A stretch of 8,359 nt of DNA, taken from assembly GCA_028681035.1 (NCBI GenBank), contig JAQUJJ010000149.1:1-8359 (forward strand). The letters run 5' to 3'. Every line of letters begins with the position of its first letter. The first letter of the stretch is position 1. Below, piece by piece: positions 1-7,232 of the stretch. Below the pieces are notes generated by a model. The model made no database searches. It was not told where the DNA came from and worked only from the letters and a program-made list of their open reading frames with translations. This DNA comes from Candidatus Cloacimonadota bacterium. Its GTDB lineage: Bacteria; Cloacimonadota; Cloacimonadia; Cloacimonadales; Cloacimonadaceae. A program made the translations under genes and the position numbers.

Positions 1-278
1 AATGCGCTGGCAAAGATGATGGCGGGATTAAGCGCAATGATGGCTTCTTTATCGATGGCAGAAAAACTGCCGACTTTGGGCTTGCTGGCAAGAATGGGGG
101 GAAAGTTGCATTCTTCCGTAATGGCAATAATATCTGCTTCTGCGCCTAAAGCACAGAGGATTTCTGCCACTTCGGGAGAAAGCACGACATAGCCGGAAGA
201 CTCTTTAGAAACTTCTTTTTTGCATGATACAATCAACATAAGCAGCAAGAGCGGCAGCAAAAGTCTAACGTATTTCAT
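1..278 (-). CDS. Periplasmic substrate-binding lipoprotein, BtuF/FhuD-like (3' end outside window)
   Basis: Reading the minus strand from the ATG at 278 gives 92 open codons that run off the window edge, so only the N-terminal third or so is present. Residues 1-18 are a lipoprotein signal peptide (MKYVR, a Leu-rich core, then the lipobox IVSC with Cys19). The mature part matches the start of the periplasmic-binding-protein fold of class III ABC importers (PF01497): residues 31-45 contain LSPEVAEILCALG, followed by a CNFPP stretch near 57-61, KVGSF at 68-72, and EAIIALNPAIIFA at 78-90. In this family the protein captures cobalamin, haem or ferric siderophore and passes it to a BtuCD-type permease. 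The ligand cannot be decided from this fragment. A GAGG Shine-Dalgarno sequence lies 4 bases upstream of the ATG. No B12-riboswitch boxes were seen upstream. The gene diverges from hutH. Confidence 0.85.
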   Translation of the reverse strand, partial: MKYVRLLLPLLLLMLIVSCKKEVSKESSGYVVLSPEVAEILCALGAEADIIAITEECNFPPILASKPKVGSFSAIDKEAIIALNPAIIFASA

Positions 279-467
279 GAAACCTCATTCGATAACTTAT
301 TCTTGCTGCCCTTGGTGATTGCATGCAGCTAAGATGTCAAGCACAAAATGGGAGGAGCTACTCTACAGCATACATCACTTGACAAAAACAGTCCCTTGAT
401 GTTTTTGGCTCGTACTACTCGTTTTCGTATTTACCCTTCCTCAAGAAATCTAAAAGCAGAGGACAAT
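279..467. promoter_or_regulatory. Divergent intergenic region with two outward-facing TTGACA boxes
   Basis: These 189 bases separate the binding-protein gene (leftward) from hutH (rightward). A perfect TTGACA lies on the minus strand at 340-335 and another on the plus strand at 379-384. They point away from each other, each towards its gene. The hexamers about 17 bases downstream are poor (CACCAA on the minus strand, TTTTTG on the plus), so either the -10 elements are atypical, an activator is needed, or the boxes are chance. An 8-base palindrome TGCATGCA sits at 320-327, where the leftward promoter core would be. No terminator or riboswitch was recognised. Confidence is for promoter activity in the interval, not for the exact boxes. 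Confidence 0.4.
458..463 (+). promoter_or_regulatory. Ribosome binding site of hutH
   Basis: AGAGGA ends four bases before the ATG at 468. It decides the start, because the frame is open back to an ATG at 348 that has no comparable site. Histidine ammonia-lyases normally begin at the residue encoded at 468. Confidence 0.7.
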
Positions 468-1985
468 ATGCATGATATTATCATAGATGGCAACAACTTA
501 AGTTTGGAAGAAGTAGCACAGGTAGCATTGAATAATGCATCCATAAGCATAGCACCAAGCAGCAGACTGAAAGTGCAGAAATGTAGAGTCTATGTGGATA
601 AAGTAATTGCCGATGGCGATGTTGTTTATGGCTTAACCACCGGTTTTGGTAAATTTAGCACGGTCAACATCCCACCAGAGAACATAGCCGAGTTACAGCT
701 CAATCTCATACGCAGCCATGCCACTAGCATCGGCGAACCATACACTATCCCCCAAACAAGGGCGATTATGTTGCTTCGTATTGCTGTGCTTGCTAAGGGA
801 CATTCTGGTATCAGGCTGGAAACTTTGGAAACCTTGGTTAGTATGATAAACTCAGGTGTGCATCCCATAATTCCCAGGCGTGGTTCCGTTGGAGCCAGTG
901 GCGATTTATCCCCCCTTTCCCACCTAGCCTTGGTGCTAATTGGAGAAGGAGAGGCAATTTATCTGGGTAAAAGAATGCCGGGACAGGAAGCCATGAAATT
1001 GGCTGGAATTGCTCCTGTGCAGCTTGCTGCGAAAGAAGGTTTGGCACTTAATAACGGAACTCAGGTGATGGCTGCCTTGGGTGTGTTAAGCTTGTTAGAA
1101 GCGGAGCGTCTATGCCGCTATGCAGATGTGATTGCCAGTATGAGCATAGATGCTTTAAAGGGTACTCCCCGTGCCTTTGATGAACTGGTGCACATGTTAC
1201 GCCCCCATCCCGGTCAGTTAAAATCAGCCACTAATATCCGCAATCTGCTTTCAGGCAGCACCTTAAGAGAATCCCATCGCAACTGTGGGAATATACAGGA
1301 TGCCTACAGCCTGCGTTGCACTCCCCAGGTTCATGGCGCTGTTCGTGATGCAATTACCTATGTGCGCGGAGTGCTGCAAATAGAGATAAACTCCGCTACA
1401 GATAATCCCCTAATCTTTGCCGACGAGGAGAAGGTAATCTCCGGCGGCAATTTCCACGGTGAACCACTTGCCATTGCGCTGGATACCATGGCAATAGCAG
1501 TGAGTGAATTGGCATCAATATCTGAACGCCGGATAGAGCAAATGCTAAATTCTTCTTTGTCCCGCGGATTATCGCCTTTCCTTGCAAAACGTCCGGGGAT
1601 AGATTCTGGCTTTATGATTGTGCAGCTAACCGCTGCCTCTTTGGTTTCGGAGAATAAAGTATTGGCTCATCCTGCCTCGGTGGATTCGATACCCACTTCT
1701 GCCAATCAGGAAGATCATGTGTCTATGGGTTCTGTTTCTGCCAATAAACTCCTGCAAGTGATGGAAAATGTAACCTCAGCACTTGGAATTGAGCTGCTTA
1801 TCGCCTCTGCTGCCTTGGATGAACGCAAACTTGCAAGTTCGCCCGCACTGGAAAAAGTTAAAGCTATGCTTCGGGAAAAAGTAGCACCCATGCAGGAAGA
1901 TAGGATTATGTATCCCGATGTGAACAATGCTATTGAGCTGCTGCGAGATGAGCGGATAGATATTGCAGTGGGAAAAATAGATTGA
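468..1985 (+). CDS. hutH: Histidine ammonia-lyase
   Basis: A 505-residue enzyme that removes ammonia from L-histidine to give trans-urocanate, the first step of histidine breakdown; cytosolic, homotetrameric in the family. The electrophilic MIO cofactor forms from Ala143-Ser144-Gly145 in the GSVGASGDLSPL motif. Other active-site landmarks: Tyr54 in YGLTTGFG, His84 in RSHATSIG, Asn196 in NNGTQ, the QDAYSLRC block with Gln277, Tyr280 and Arg283, GGNFHGEP around Phe329, and SANQEDHVSM with Glu415. The His after Ser at position 84 and the Glu in NQED fit the histidine enzyme better than phenylalanine or tyrosine lyases. Length is normal for HutH. The start at 468 was chosen over the in-frame ATG at 348 because of the Shine-Dalgarno site and family length; the 40 extra residues resemble no HutH N-terminus. 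No hutU, hutI or hutG lies in the window, so the rest of the pathway must be elsewhere or absent. Confidence 0.95.
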   Translation: MHDIIIDGNNLSLEEVAQVALNNASISIAPSSRLKVQKCRVYVDKVIADGDVVYGLTTGFGKFSTVNIPPENIAELQLNLIRSHATSIGEPYTIPQTRAIMLLRIAVLAKGHSGIRLETLETLVSMINSGVHPIIPRRGSVGASGDLSPLSHLALVLIGEGEAIYLGKRMPGQEAMKLAGIAPVQLAAKEGLALNNGTQVMAALGVLSLLEAERLCRYADVIASMSIDALKGTPRAFDELVHMLRPHPGQLKSATNIRNLLSGSTLRESHRNCGNIQDAYSLRCTPQVHGAVRDAITYVRGVLQIEINSATDNPLIFADEEKVISGGNFHGEPLAIALDTMAIAVSELASISERRIEQMLNSSLSRGLSPFLAKRPGIDSGFMIVQLTAASLVSENKVLAHPASVDSIPTSANQEDHVSMGSVSANKLLQVMENVTSALGIELLIASAALDERKLASSPALEKVKAMLREKVAPMQEDRIMYPDVNNAIELLRDERIDIAVGKID

Positions 1986-2016
1986 CAGAATCTAGCTCAA
2001 TGTGAATTTCAAACTC

Positions 2017-4485
2017 ATGAAACTGATTCGGATTGTGCTGATCCTTGTGTGTTTAGCTAGCTTGATGGCTTGCAATATAAACACGATGTACAATGCGCGG
2101 AACTACTTTAAATCCGCCCAGAACAGACCTTTGAATACCAACGGTAAGCCCAATGCACAGGCAGTGGATGATTACACCAAAACAATAAAGAAATGCGGGA
2201 TAATCATTTCGGAACGCAAGAAAGGTGCGCAGCTTGATGAGGCTGTGTTCTTGATGGCAAAGGCATTGTACTTTAAGGGGAATAGTGCTTTTCAGGCTAA
2301 AGACCAGTTCCAGAACTTGCTGCTGGGCTTTCCTAACAGCCCCTACGTACCAGAAGCCCATTTATACATTGCTAAGATACTTCGGGAAATAAACCAGCCT
2401 AAGGATGCTGAAGGGAGCTTGGATGAATTTATCCGCACCCCCCGATTTCGTAAAGACCACCCCAAAGCTCTGCTATTGCTAACCGATTTCGCTATTCAAG
2501 ATAAGGATTACACGCGGGCACAATATTGGCTGGAGCGTATTATTAGAGATTATCCTAAGACTAAGGAATACCGCACCGCATACTTCCTTTTCGGGAAAAA
2601 CTATTACGAACAGAAAGATTATACCGCTTCACTAGGTGCATTTGAGAAGATGCAGGGTTCCAGAAGAATTGATAAAGTCCTAAAGCTAGATACAAGATAC
2701 TATATTGGACTGAATGAACTTGAACTTGGCATGCTGGAAAGGGCATATAAGACAACAAGTAGCTTGTTGCGCAATGAAACCCGTCCCGAAAAGATACCGC
2801 CGATAAGACTACTTAAAGCTAGGATACTATTTGCTCAGGGCAAGAACGACGATGCCAAGCAAGAAATTGAAGATATAAACAAAACCTATCCGCGCACGGA
2901 AAGCTCTGCTGCTGCTTTCTACTACCTTGCGGATTACCAATACTACAAAGCTGGCGATCCAAGCAGCGCAGTTACCAACTACACTCGTGTGCGCACAGAA
3001 TTCACCGCTTCTACTTATGCTACAGATTCTCAGAACAAATCCAATGCTGTAACAAAGGTTCTGCCCAGAGCTAACCTGAATAGCGAGGTAGATTTAAAAA
3101 CATTTCTGGATTACCATTATCAGGCTGCTGAGAGTTTCCTCAGTTACCTGGCTTTACCGGATTCAGCAATCGTTTGTTATCGCAAGGTTATAGCGGAAAA
3201 GGATATTATAGCCTCACATCGAGATTCACTTCAAGTACTGGCAGATGAAGTGTCTGTTACTTTAGATAGCTTGAGAACAGCTAGCTTAGTGCCACAATCG
3301 GCTCCCGAAGAAGAGGAAAAAGAGCTATTGGACGAAGATAGCATAATAGATTCGCTTGAAACGCTTAGTGATAGCTTATCAATAGCACCTATTGAAGTAG
3401 AAACACACTCTACTGCAATTCCTGATACACTTGAAACTACAGAATTAGCTCAGATTGAGACAGATTATGAGGAAGCAGCGGTTGATAGCGTCCACATCGC
3501 AATTCCGGAGATTGTTACTGGAACAGCGGATGCTCCCTTTCAAGAAACGATAGATTCCTTGAGTGTAGATATTACCCCCACCGAGGATGACAGCCTGATG
3601 ACAGTTCAGAGCGAAACACCTGAAGAGGAATCAAGTAAAGAGGATATCCCAGAGATTGTGGAGACAATAGAACCAGAAGAGCCTGAACCAGTAATCGACC
3701 CGGCAATAGCTAAACAAATACGTGAAAAAGAAACCCAGCTTGTCACCTTAAATAAGCAGATAAGCAAGTTAGATGATATCATACAACAGTTTGCCACAGA
3801 GATAGAACCTTTCTGCCTCTTCGCAATTGGCAGTGTATTGAACGATAATTATCCCGAAAGCCCGAAAAACGCAGAAACGCTTGCTATTCTGCAAACCAAT
3901 TACAGCAATAACAAGTTTACCAAAGCACTTAAAGCTCTTCAACAAGGGCTACCAGTTAGGCTTATCGACCCAATTGAAGAAAGCCAGGAAGCAAGATTGG
4001 ATAGTCTGTTTGGCATGATAAGTGTGCAGCCTGATTCTGCTGTAGTGGGCTTGGAAGAGATGCGCCAATCTCCATATCAACGTTTCAAACTGGCTGCAAC
4101 TTTCCGCTTGGGCTGGTATTATAGTTTCGAAGCACCCGATACAACTGTTGCCAAGGACTATCTTAATGAAGTGCTAAAGGATACCAATGCAGGTGATTAT
4201 GCCACGCTTACTCGCAGGTTTTATGACGGACGCAAGTTCCTAGTTTGGGATAAAGTGGCAGTAGATTCACTTGCTATTGCCGATTCTCTCGCCATATCTG
4301 ATTCACTTGCTATTGCTGATTCTTTGGGGCTTGATATAGAGCAGACTGCGCAGCCTGATTCACTGCAAAGCCCTAGCGCAGACGAGCTTGAAATACCTGC
4401 CATAGAACCACAATTAGACATTCCTGACATAGAGATTCCCGAGCCTTCTCCCGCAATAAAGGAAGAGGACATACCACTTGAATGA
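2017..4485 (+). CDS. Large TPR-repeat outer-envelope lipoprotein with acidic disordered insert
   Basis: A protein of about 822 residues with no function I can name. Residues 1-18 form a lipoprotein signal peptide (MKLIRI, hydrophobic core, lipobox LMAC) and Cys19 would be lipidated. Residues about 73-395 are a run of paired helices of TPR type, for example DEAVFLMAKALYFKGN and TRAQYWLERIIRDYP. Residues about 427-558 are Glu/Asp/Ser/Thr-rich and surely disordered. A charged helix (about 561-597, possible coiled coil) leads to a second TPR-like part to about 740. The C-terminus has an Asp-Ser-Leu repeat (750-770) and a Pro/Glu-rich tail. BamD-like or PorW/SprE-like TPR lipoproteins of FCB bacteria are the nearest general comparison, but assignment to either would be a guess. 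The ATG at 2017 was preferred to the GTG at 2002, which would add MNFKL; neither has a clear Shine-Dalgarno site. The gene overlaps the next by ATGA. Confidence 0.8.
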   Translation: MKLIRIVLILVCLASLMACNINTMYNARNYFKSAQNRPLNTNGKPNAQAVDDYTKTIKKCGIIISERKKGAQLDEAVFLMAKALYFKGNSAFQAKDQFQNLLLGFPNSPYVPEAHLYIAKILREINQPKDAEGSLDEFIRTPRFRKDHPKALLLLTDFAIQDKDYTRAQYWLERIIRDYPKTKEYRTAYFLFGKNYYEQKDYTASLGAFEKMQGSRRIDKVLKLDTRYYIGLNELELGMLERAYKTTSSLLRNETRPEKIPPIRLLKARILFAQGKNDDAKQEIEDINKTYPRTESSAAAFYYLADYQYYKAGDPSSAVTNYTRVRTEFTASTYATDSQNKSNAVTKVLPRANLNSEVDLKTFLDYHYQAAESFLSYLALPDSAIVCYRKVIAEKDIIASHRDSLQVLADEVSVTLDSLRTASLVPQSAPEEEEKELLDEDSIIDSLETLSDSLSIAPIEVETHSTAIPDTLETTELAQIETDYEEAAVDSVHIAIPEIVTGTADAPFQETIDSLSVDITPTEDDSLMTVQSETPEEESSKEDIPEIVETIEPEEPEPVIDPAIAKQIREKETQLVTLNKQISKLDDIIQQFATEIEPFCLFAIGSVLNDNYPESPKNAETLAILQTNYSNNKFTKALKALQQGLPVRLIDPIEESQEARLDSLFGMISVQPDSAVVGLEEMRQSPYQRFKLAATFRLGWYYSFEAPDTTVAKDYLNEVLKDTNAGDYATLTRRFYDGRKFLVWDKVAVDSLAIADSLAISDSLAIADSLGLDIEQTAQPDSLQSPSADELEIPAIEPQLDIPDIEIPEPSPAIKEEDIPLE
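4264..4332 (+). repeat. In-frame 18-base tandem repeat encoding DSLAI(A/S)
   Basis: Three full 18-base units (4264-4281, 4282-4299, 4300-4317) and a 15-base partial unit (4318-4332) encode DSLAIA, DSLAIS, DSLAIA and DSLGL inside the lipoprotein gene. Units 1 and 3 are identical except for the last base. Unit 2 differs at several third-codon positions and one Ala/Ser position, so selection on the peptide as well as slippage is likely. The unit length is a multiple of three, so copy-number change would keep the frame. Confidence 0.85.
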
Positions 4486-5120
4486 AATGGTTCAAAACGG
4501 TAATCACGGAGCAGAACCTTTTCATAAAATTGGCGATATTCATCACCGGCATTGCCACCGGGCTTGAATCCTCCCTTCGCCAGCTTATTGCCCAGATTGT
4601 CCTATTCTTGATGTTTATGCTTCTTGAGCCACGTCTTTATCGCTATGTACTTACTGCACTACGGCGCATTCTTCCTTTCCTAACGGGTTACTGGCTGTTT
4701 GCCACCATCTTTGCACAAAGCTTTCCCACATCGGTAAAATTCAGCGTTCATATTATCTTTCTTGTTCTGGTTACGGTTGCCGTGTTTGGGGGAGTTCAAA
4801 TGAGTTCTCTGGCTTCAGATTCGCATTACATAAGGCGCAAGCCTTGGATAAATGCTGTGTTCTTTTTCTCTTTTAGCACTTGGCTATACGTGCAAAGTTT
4901 CTTCCACCACTATCAACACAGGCAGAAAAGTCATACTTCCGAGCCTATAGCGAAACTGGTTGAGGAGGTTTTCGGGGCTGTGAGTGCCGAGACAGAGAAC
5001 ATCCGCAGCCAATTACGTGAAATCCTCGCATTTCGCAAGGAATCATCGCACATTCTTAATGCACCTAACATTATCGGTATCAAATTCTTAGCTTTGCTTG
5101 TGGTGCTAAATAATCTATAG
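4482..5120 (+). CDS. Multi-pass inner membrane protein of unknown function
   Basis: A 212-residue protein with about five hydrophobic segments (roughly residues 13-28, 34-50, 63-80, 88-107 and 122-141), then a polar, partly amphipathic segment (about 145-190) and a short hydrophobic C-terminus (196-211). Basic residues flank the third segment (TALRRILPF) and the fifth (HYIRRKPW). The first four segments, with the Arg-Arg loop, loosely recall CbiQ/EcfT, the membrane subunit of energy-coupling-factor vitamin transporters. The Ala-Arg-Gly coupling motifs of that family are not visible and no ATPase is adjacent, so I do not assign it. The ATG overlaps the stop codon of the upstream lipoprotein gene (ATGA, 4482-4485), with AGAGGA at 4464-4469, somewhat far away. 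Translational coupling, and hence a shared role in the envelope, is likely. Confidence 0.75.
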   Translation: MKWFKTVITEQNLFIKLAIFITGIATGLESSLRQLIAQIVLFLMFMLLEPRLYRYVLTALRRILPFLTGYWLFATIFAQSFPTSVKFSVHIIFLVLVTVAVFGGVQMSSLASDSHYIRRKPWINAVFFFSFSTWLYVQSFFHHYQHRQKSHTSEPIAKLVEEVFGAVSAETENIRSQLREILAFRKESSHILNAPNIIGIKFLALLVVLNNL

Positions 5121-5123
5121 AGG
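5119..5123 (+). promoter_or_regulatory. Ribosome binding site selecting a TTG start for truA
   Basis: AGAGG lies eight bases upstream of TTG 5132, an ideal distance, but 20 bases upstream of the in-frame ATG at 5144. The site overlaps the stop codon (TAG 5118-5120) of the membrane-protein gene. Confidence 0.65.
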
Positions 5124-5131
5124 CGAGTGAT

Positions 5132-5920
5132 TTGCGATATCTGATGAAACTCTGTTATGATGGAACCAACTACCACGGCTGGCAGAAACAGCATAATGGC
5201 ATTAGTATTCAGGCAAAACTGGAAAGTGCTTTAGAGGCTTTTTCGCAAGCCCATATTCCCATTATAGCTGCGGGAAGAACAGATGCAGGTGTACATGCCT
5301 TGGCGCAATATGCCCATTATGATTATGACGGCAGTATGCAGCCCTACCAAATGTTGCTTGCCTTCAGGCGACATTTACCCACAGATATTAAGGTTCTGGA
5401 GATACAGAAAGTAAGCCCCATGCTAAGTGCCAGATATCAGGCTTACGAACGCAGCTATCGCTATCTTCTGGCAAAATACAGAACCCCCTTTAATCGCAAT
5501 TACAGTGGTTTCCTACCATCCATTCACCTTAATCTTGCTCCCATGCAAGCAGCCGCGTTACGACTGCTTGGTAAGCACGATTTCTCTTCTTTCGGGCGGG
5601 CGAATCCTGAAGTGCCAAACCGTATCTGCGAGCTAAAAACCTTGAGCATATCCGAGAGCGAGGAGTATTTCGAGTTTATTATTGTTGCCGATCGCTTTCT
5701 GCACAACATGGTGCGGCGTATTGTGGGCACTTTGGCAAATATCTCCCATTTGTCTTTGGCACCGGAAACTATCGATGCCATTCTCAGCGATGCCTGTCCC
5801 AAACAGAATTTGGTTACTACCGCACCAGCGTCGGGACTTTACCTGATAGATGTGAAGTATCCTGCAACTCTGCTTGACGAAACTGCACAATCCCCAAAAC
5901 TTGAATCCAATGAGGTGTAA
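5132..5920 (+). CDS. truA: tRNA pseudouridine(38-40) synthase A
   Basis: A 262-residue enzyme that isomerises uridine to pseudouridine at positions 38, 39 and 40 in the anticodon stem-loop of many tRNAs. The N-terminus has the family's YDGTNYHGWQ (residues 9-18). The catalytic aspartate is Asp51 in AGRTDAGVHA, and the conserved Tyr109 lies in ERSYRYLLA. KHDFSSF (148-154), FLHNMVRRIVGT (189-200) and the C-terminal GLYL (235-238) complete the TruA signature. The chosen start is TTG 5132, giving MRYLMKLCYDG: it has the Shine-Dalgarno site at the right distance and matches the usual first beta strand of TruA. Starting at ATG 5144 would cut four residues off that strand. It sits 11 bases after the membrane-protein gene and two bases before hisS, so the three are probably co-transcribed. 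Confidence 0.95.
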   Translation: MRYLMKLCYDGTNYHGWQKQHNGISIQAKLESALEAFSQAHIPIIAAGRTDAGVHALAQYAHYDYDGSMQPYQMLLAFRRHLPTDIKVLEIQKVSPMLSARYQAYERSYRYLLAKYRTPFNRNYSGFLPSIHLNLAPMQAAALRLLGKHDFSSFGRANPEVPNRICELKTLSISESEEYFEFIIVADRFLHNMVRRIVGTLANISHLSLAPETIDAILSDACPKQNLVTTAPASGLYLIDVKYPATLLDETAQSPKLESNEV

Positions 5921-5922
5921 GC

Positions 5923-7188
5923 ATGAAATATAACATTCCCAGAGGTACTTTCGATATCCTTCCCAAGGACAGCTATAAATGGCAATTCGTGATGGATAGC
6001 TTTCGTAAGATTGCATCCAGCTTTGGCTATGAAGAGATAAGCACTCCCATTTTTGAAGTGGCAGAGCTGTTTGAGCGCAGTTCCGGCGAAAGCTCGGACG
6101 TGGTGCAGAAAGAAATGTACCGCTTTACAGACCGTAAAGAGCGCATCTTTGCTCTGCGTCCCGAAGGCACAGCTCCCGTAGTTCGCAGCTATGTGGAAAA
6201 CCACATGGATGTGCTTTCCAGCAGGACAAAGCTGTTTTATATCGGTCCCATGTTTCGTTACGACCGCCCTCAGGCAGGAAGATACCGTCAGTTTTACCAG
6301 TATGGTATAGAGTTCATTGGCAGCGATAATCCCTATTATGATGCGGAAGTGATTGCCATTGAAATGCTTTGGCTACAGGAACTGGGGCTTAAAAACCTGC
6401 GTTTGGAAATCAATAGCGTGGGTTGTTCCACCTGTGCGGCAGATTACGACGCAGCTCTGCGGGAGTTCTTCCGTCCTGCCCTGCCAAACCTATGCTCGGA
6501 TTGCGTGAAGCGTTTTGACTTGAAACCACGGCGTTTGTTGGATTGCAAAGTGCCTTCCTGCAAGCCTTTCCGCACAGGCGCACCATCTCAGCTTGATTAT
6601 CTTGATGCACCTTGTAAAGAACATTTTGCTTCCGTGTGCGAAAGCTTAACAGCCATGGGCATAAGCTATACCATCAATCCTGCCATTGTGCGCGGGCTGG
6701 ATTATTACACCAACACTGCCTTCGAAGTTATCTACGAAGGGCTTGGCGCACAGAATTCCCTTGCCGGTGGCGGCAGATACAACGGCTTAATAGAGCAAAT
6801 CGGCGGCAAGAGTATCCCCGCAATAGGCTTTGCAGGAGGCTTTGAACGCTTGTTACTGGCTTTGGGAAAAGAGCAGATAGAGCTTGGTAAACGCCTCACA
6901 CCGGATGCATACCTCATCTGCGTGGGCGAGAAAGCTCGTGTGGCAATTTACCCATACCTCAATAATTTACGCCAAAAGGGCTTATATGTAGAGTACGATC
7001 CGGATAAAAGCTCACTTAAGGCTCAGTTCAAAGCGGCTGATACTTCTGGAGCGCGCTATGCTATAATCGTGGGTGATAGCGAACTGGAAGCCAAGCAGGT
7101 AAATCTGAAAAACCTGGTTAGCGGCGAGCAGGTATCTCTTCCTTGGGATGGGGGAGAGGCAGTGTACGCTCTCCTACGCCAAAATTAA
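5923..7188 (+). CDS. hisS: Histidine--tRNA ligase
   Basis: A 421-residue class II aminoacyl-tRNA synthetase that charges tRNA-His with histidine. It begins with IPRGTFDILP (residues 5-14). Motif 2 is FRYDRPQAGRYRQFYQYGIE (111-130), preceded by ALRPEGTAPVVRSYVENH (77-94). The histidine-specific motifs are RGLDYYTNTAFEVIY (257-271) and GGGRYNGLIEQIGG (282-295), and motif 3 is IGFAGGFERLLLAL (301-314). The insertion domain carries paired cysteines (168/171, 191/194, 208/213), as in many bacterial HisRS, possibly a metal site. The C-terminal anticodon-binding domain spans about 326-421, with DKSSLKAQFKAAD (361-373) typical of it. Length is normal. GAGGTG at 5912-5917 is the Shine-Dalgarno site and lies within the last codons of truA, pointing to coupled translation. 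No T-box leader is possible in the two-base gap. Confidence 0.97.
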   Translation: MKYNIPRGTFDILPKDSYKWQFVMDSFRKIASSFGYEEISTPIFEVAELFERSSGESSDVVQKEMYRFTDRKERIFALRPEGTAPVVRSYVENHMDVLSSRTKLFYIGPMFRYDRPQAGRYRQFYQYGIEFIGSDNPYYDAEVIAIEMLWLQELGLKNLRLEINSVGCSTCAADYDAALREFFRPALPNLCSDCVKRFDLKPRRLLDCKVPSCKPFRTGAPSQLDYLDAPCKEHFASVCESLTAMGISYTINPAIVRGLDYYTNTAFEVIYEGLGAQNSLAGGGRYNGLIEQIGGKSIPAIGFAGGFERLLLALGKEQIELGKRLTPDAYLICVGEKARVAIYPYLNNLRQKGLYVEYDPDKSSLKAQFKAADTSGARYAIIVGDSELEAKQVNLKNLVSGEQVSLPWDGGEAVYALLRQN

Positions 7189-7195
7189 CTATAGC

Positions 7196-7232
7196 ACTTC
7201 CTTGCGACTCGACATTGAGCTTGACAGGAAGT
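7196..7232 (+). repeat. Inverted repeat ACTTCCT/AGGAAGT downstream of hisS
   Basis: A perfect 7-base inverted repeat (7196-7202 and 7226-7232) encloses 23 bases, which can form a small inner stem (CTCG 7208-7211 with TGAG 7216-7219). No T tract follows, so an intrinsic terminator for hisS is not well supported. The right arm begins on the last base of the TTGACA box of the next gene pair, so it could equally be an operator or a processing hairpin. Confidence 0.4.

Noticed and set aside
348..467. In-frame 40-residue N-terminal extension of hutH from ATG 348
   Set aside because: It has no upstream Shine-Dalgarno site, matches no HutH N-terminus, and would contain the TTGACA box. ATG 468 has AGAGGA and gives the normal enzyme length.
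279..467. Cobalamin riboswitch in front of the BtuF-like gene
   Set aside because: Read on the minus strand, there is no GCCACTG element and no B12-box sequence, and the leader after the candidate promoter would be only some 30 bases.
3606..3797. Minus-strand Ser/Ile-rich open frame within the lipoprotein gene (and a similar one at 4221-4472)
   Set aside because: Its low-complexity Ser/Gly composition is simply the antisense of the acidic, Asp-Ser-Leu-rich coding region; no start signals were seen.
4264..4332. CRISPR or intergenic repeat array
   Set aside because: The units are contiguous, 18 bases long, in frame and coding; there are no spacers.
4482..5120. Assignment as EcfT/CbiQ, the membrane subunit of a vitamin transporter
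   Set aside because: Only the general pattern of hydrophobic segments and an Arg-Arg loop fits. The Ala-Arg-Gly coupling motifs and an adjacent ATPase are not seen.
5633..6204. Minus-strand open frames of 121-127 codons across truA and hisS
   Set aside because: They lie antisense to two well-conserved genes, have no family features, and are overlapping shadows of high-confidence coding frames.
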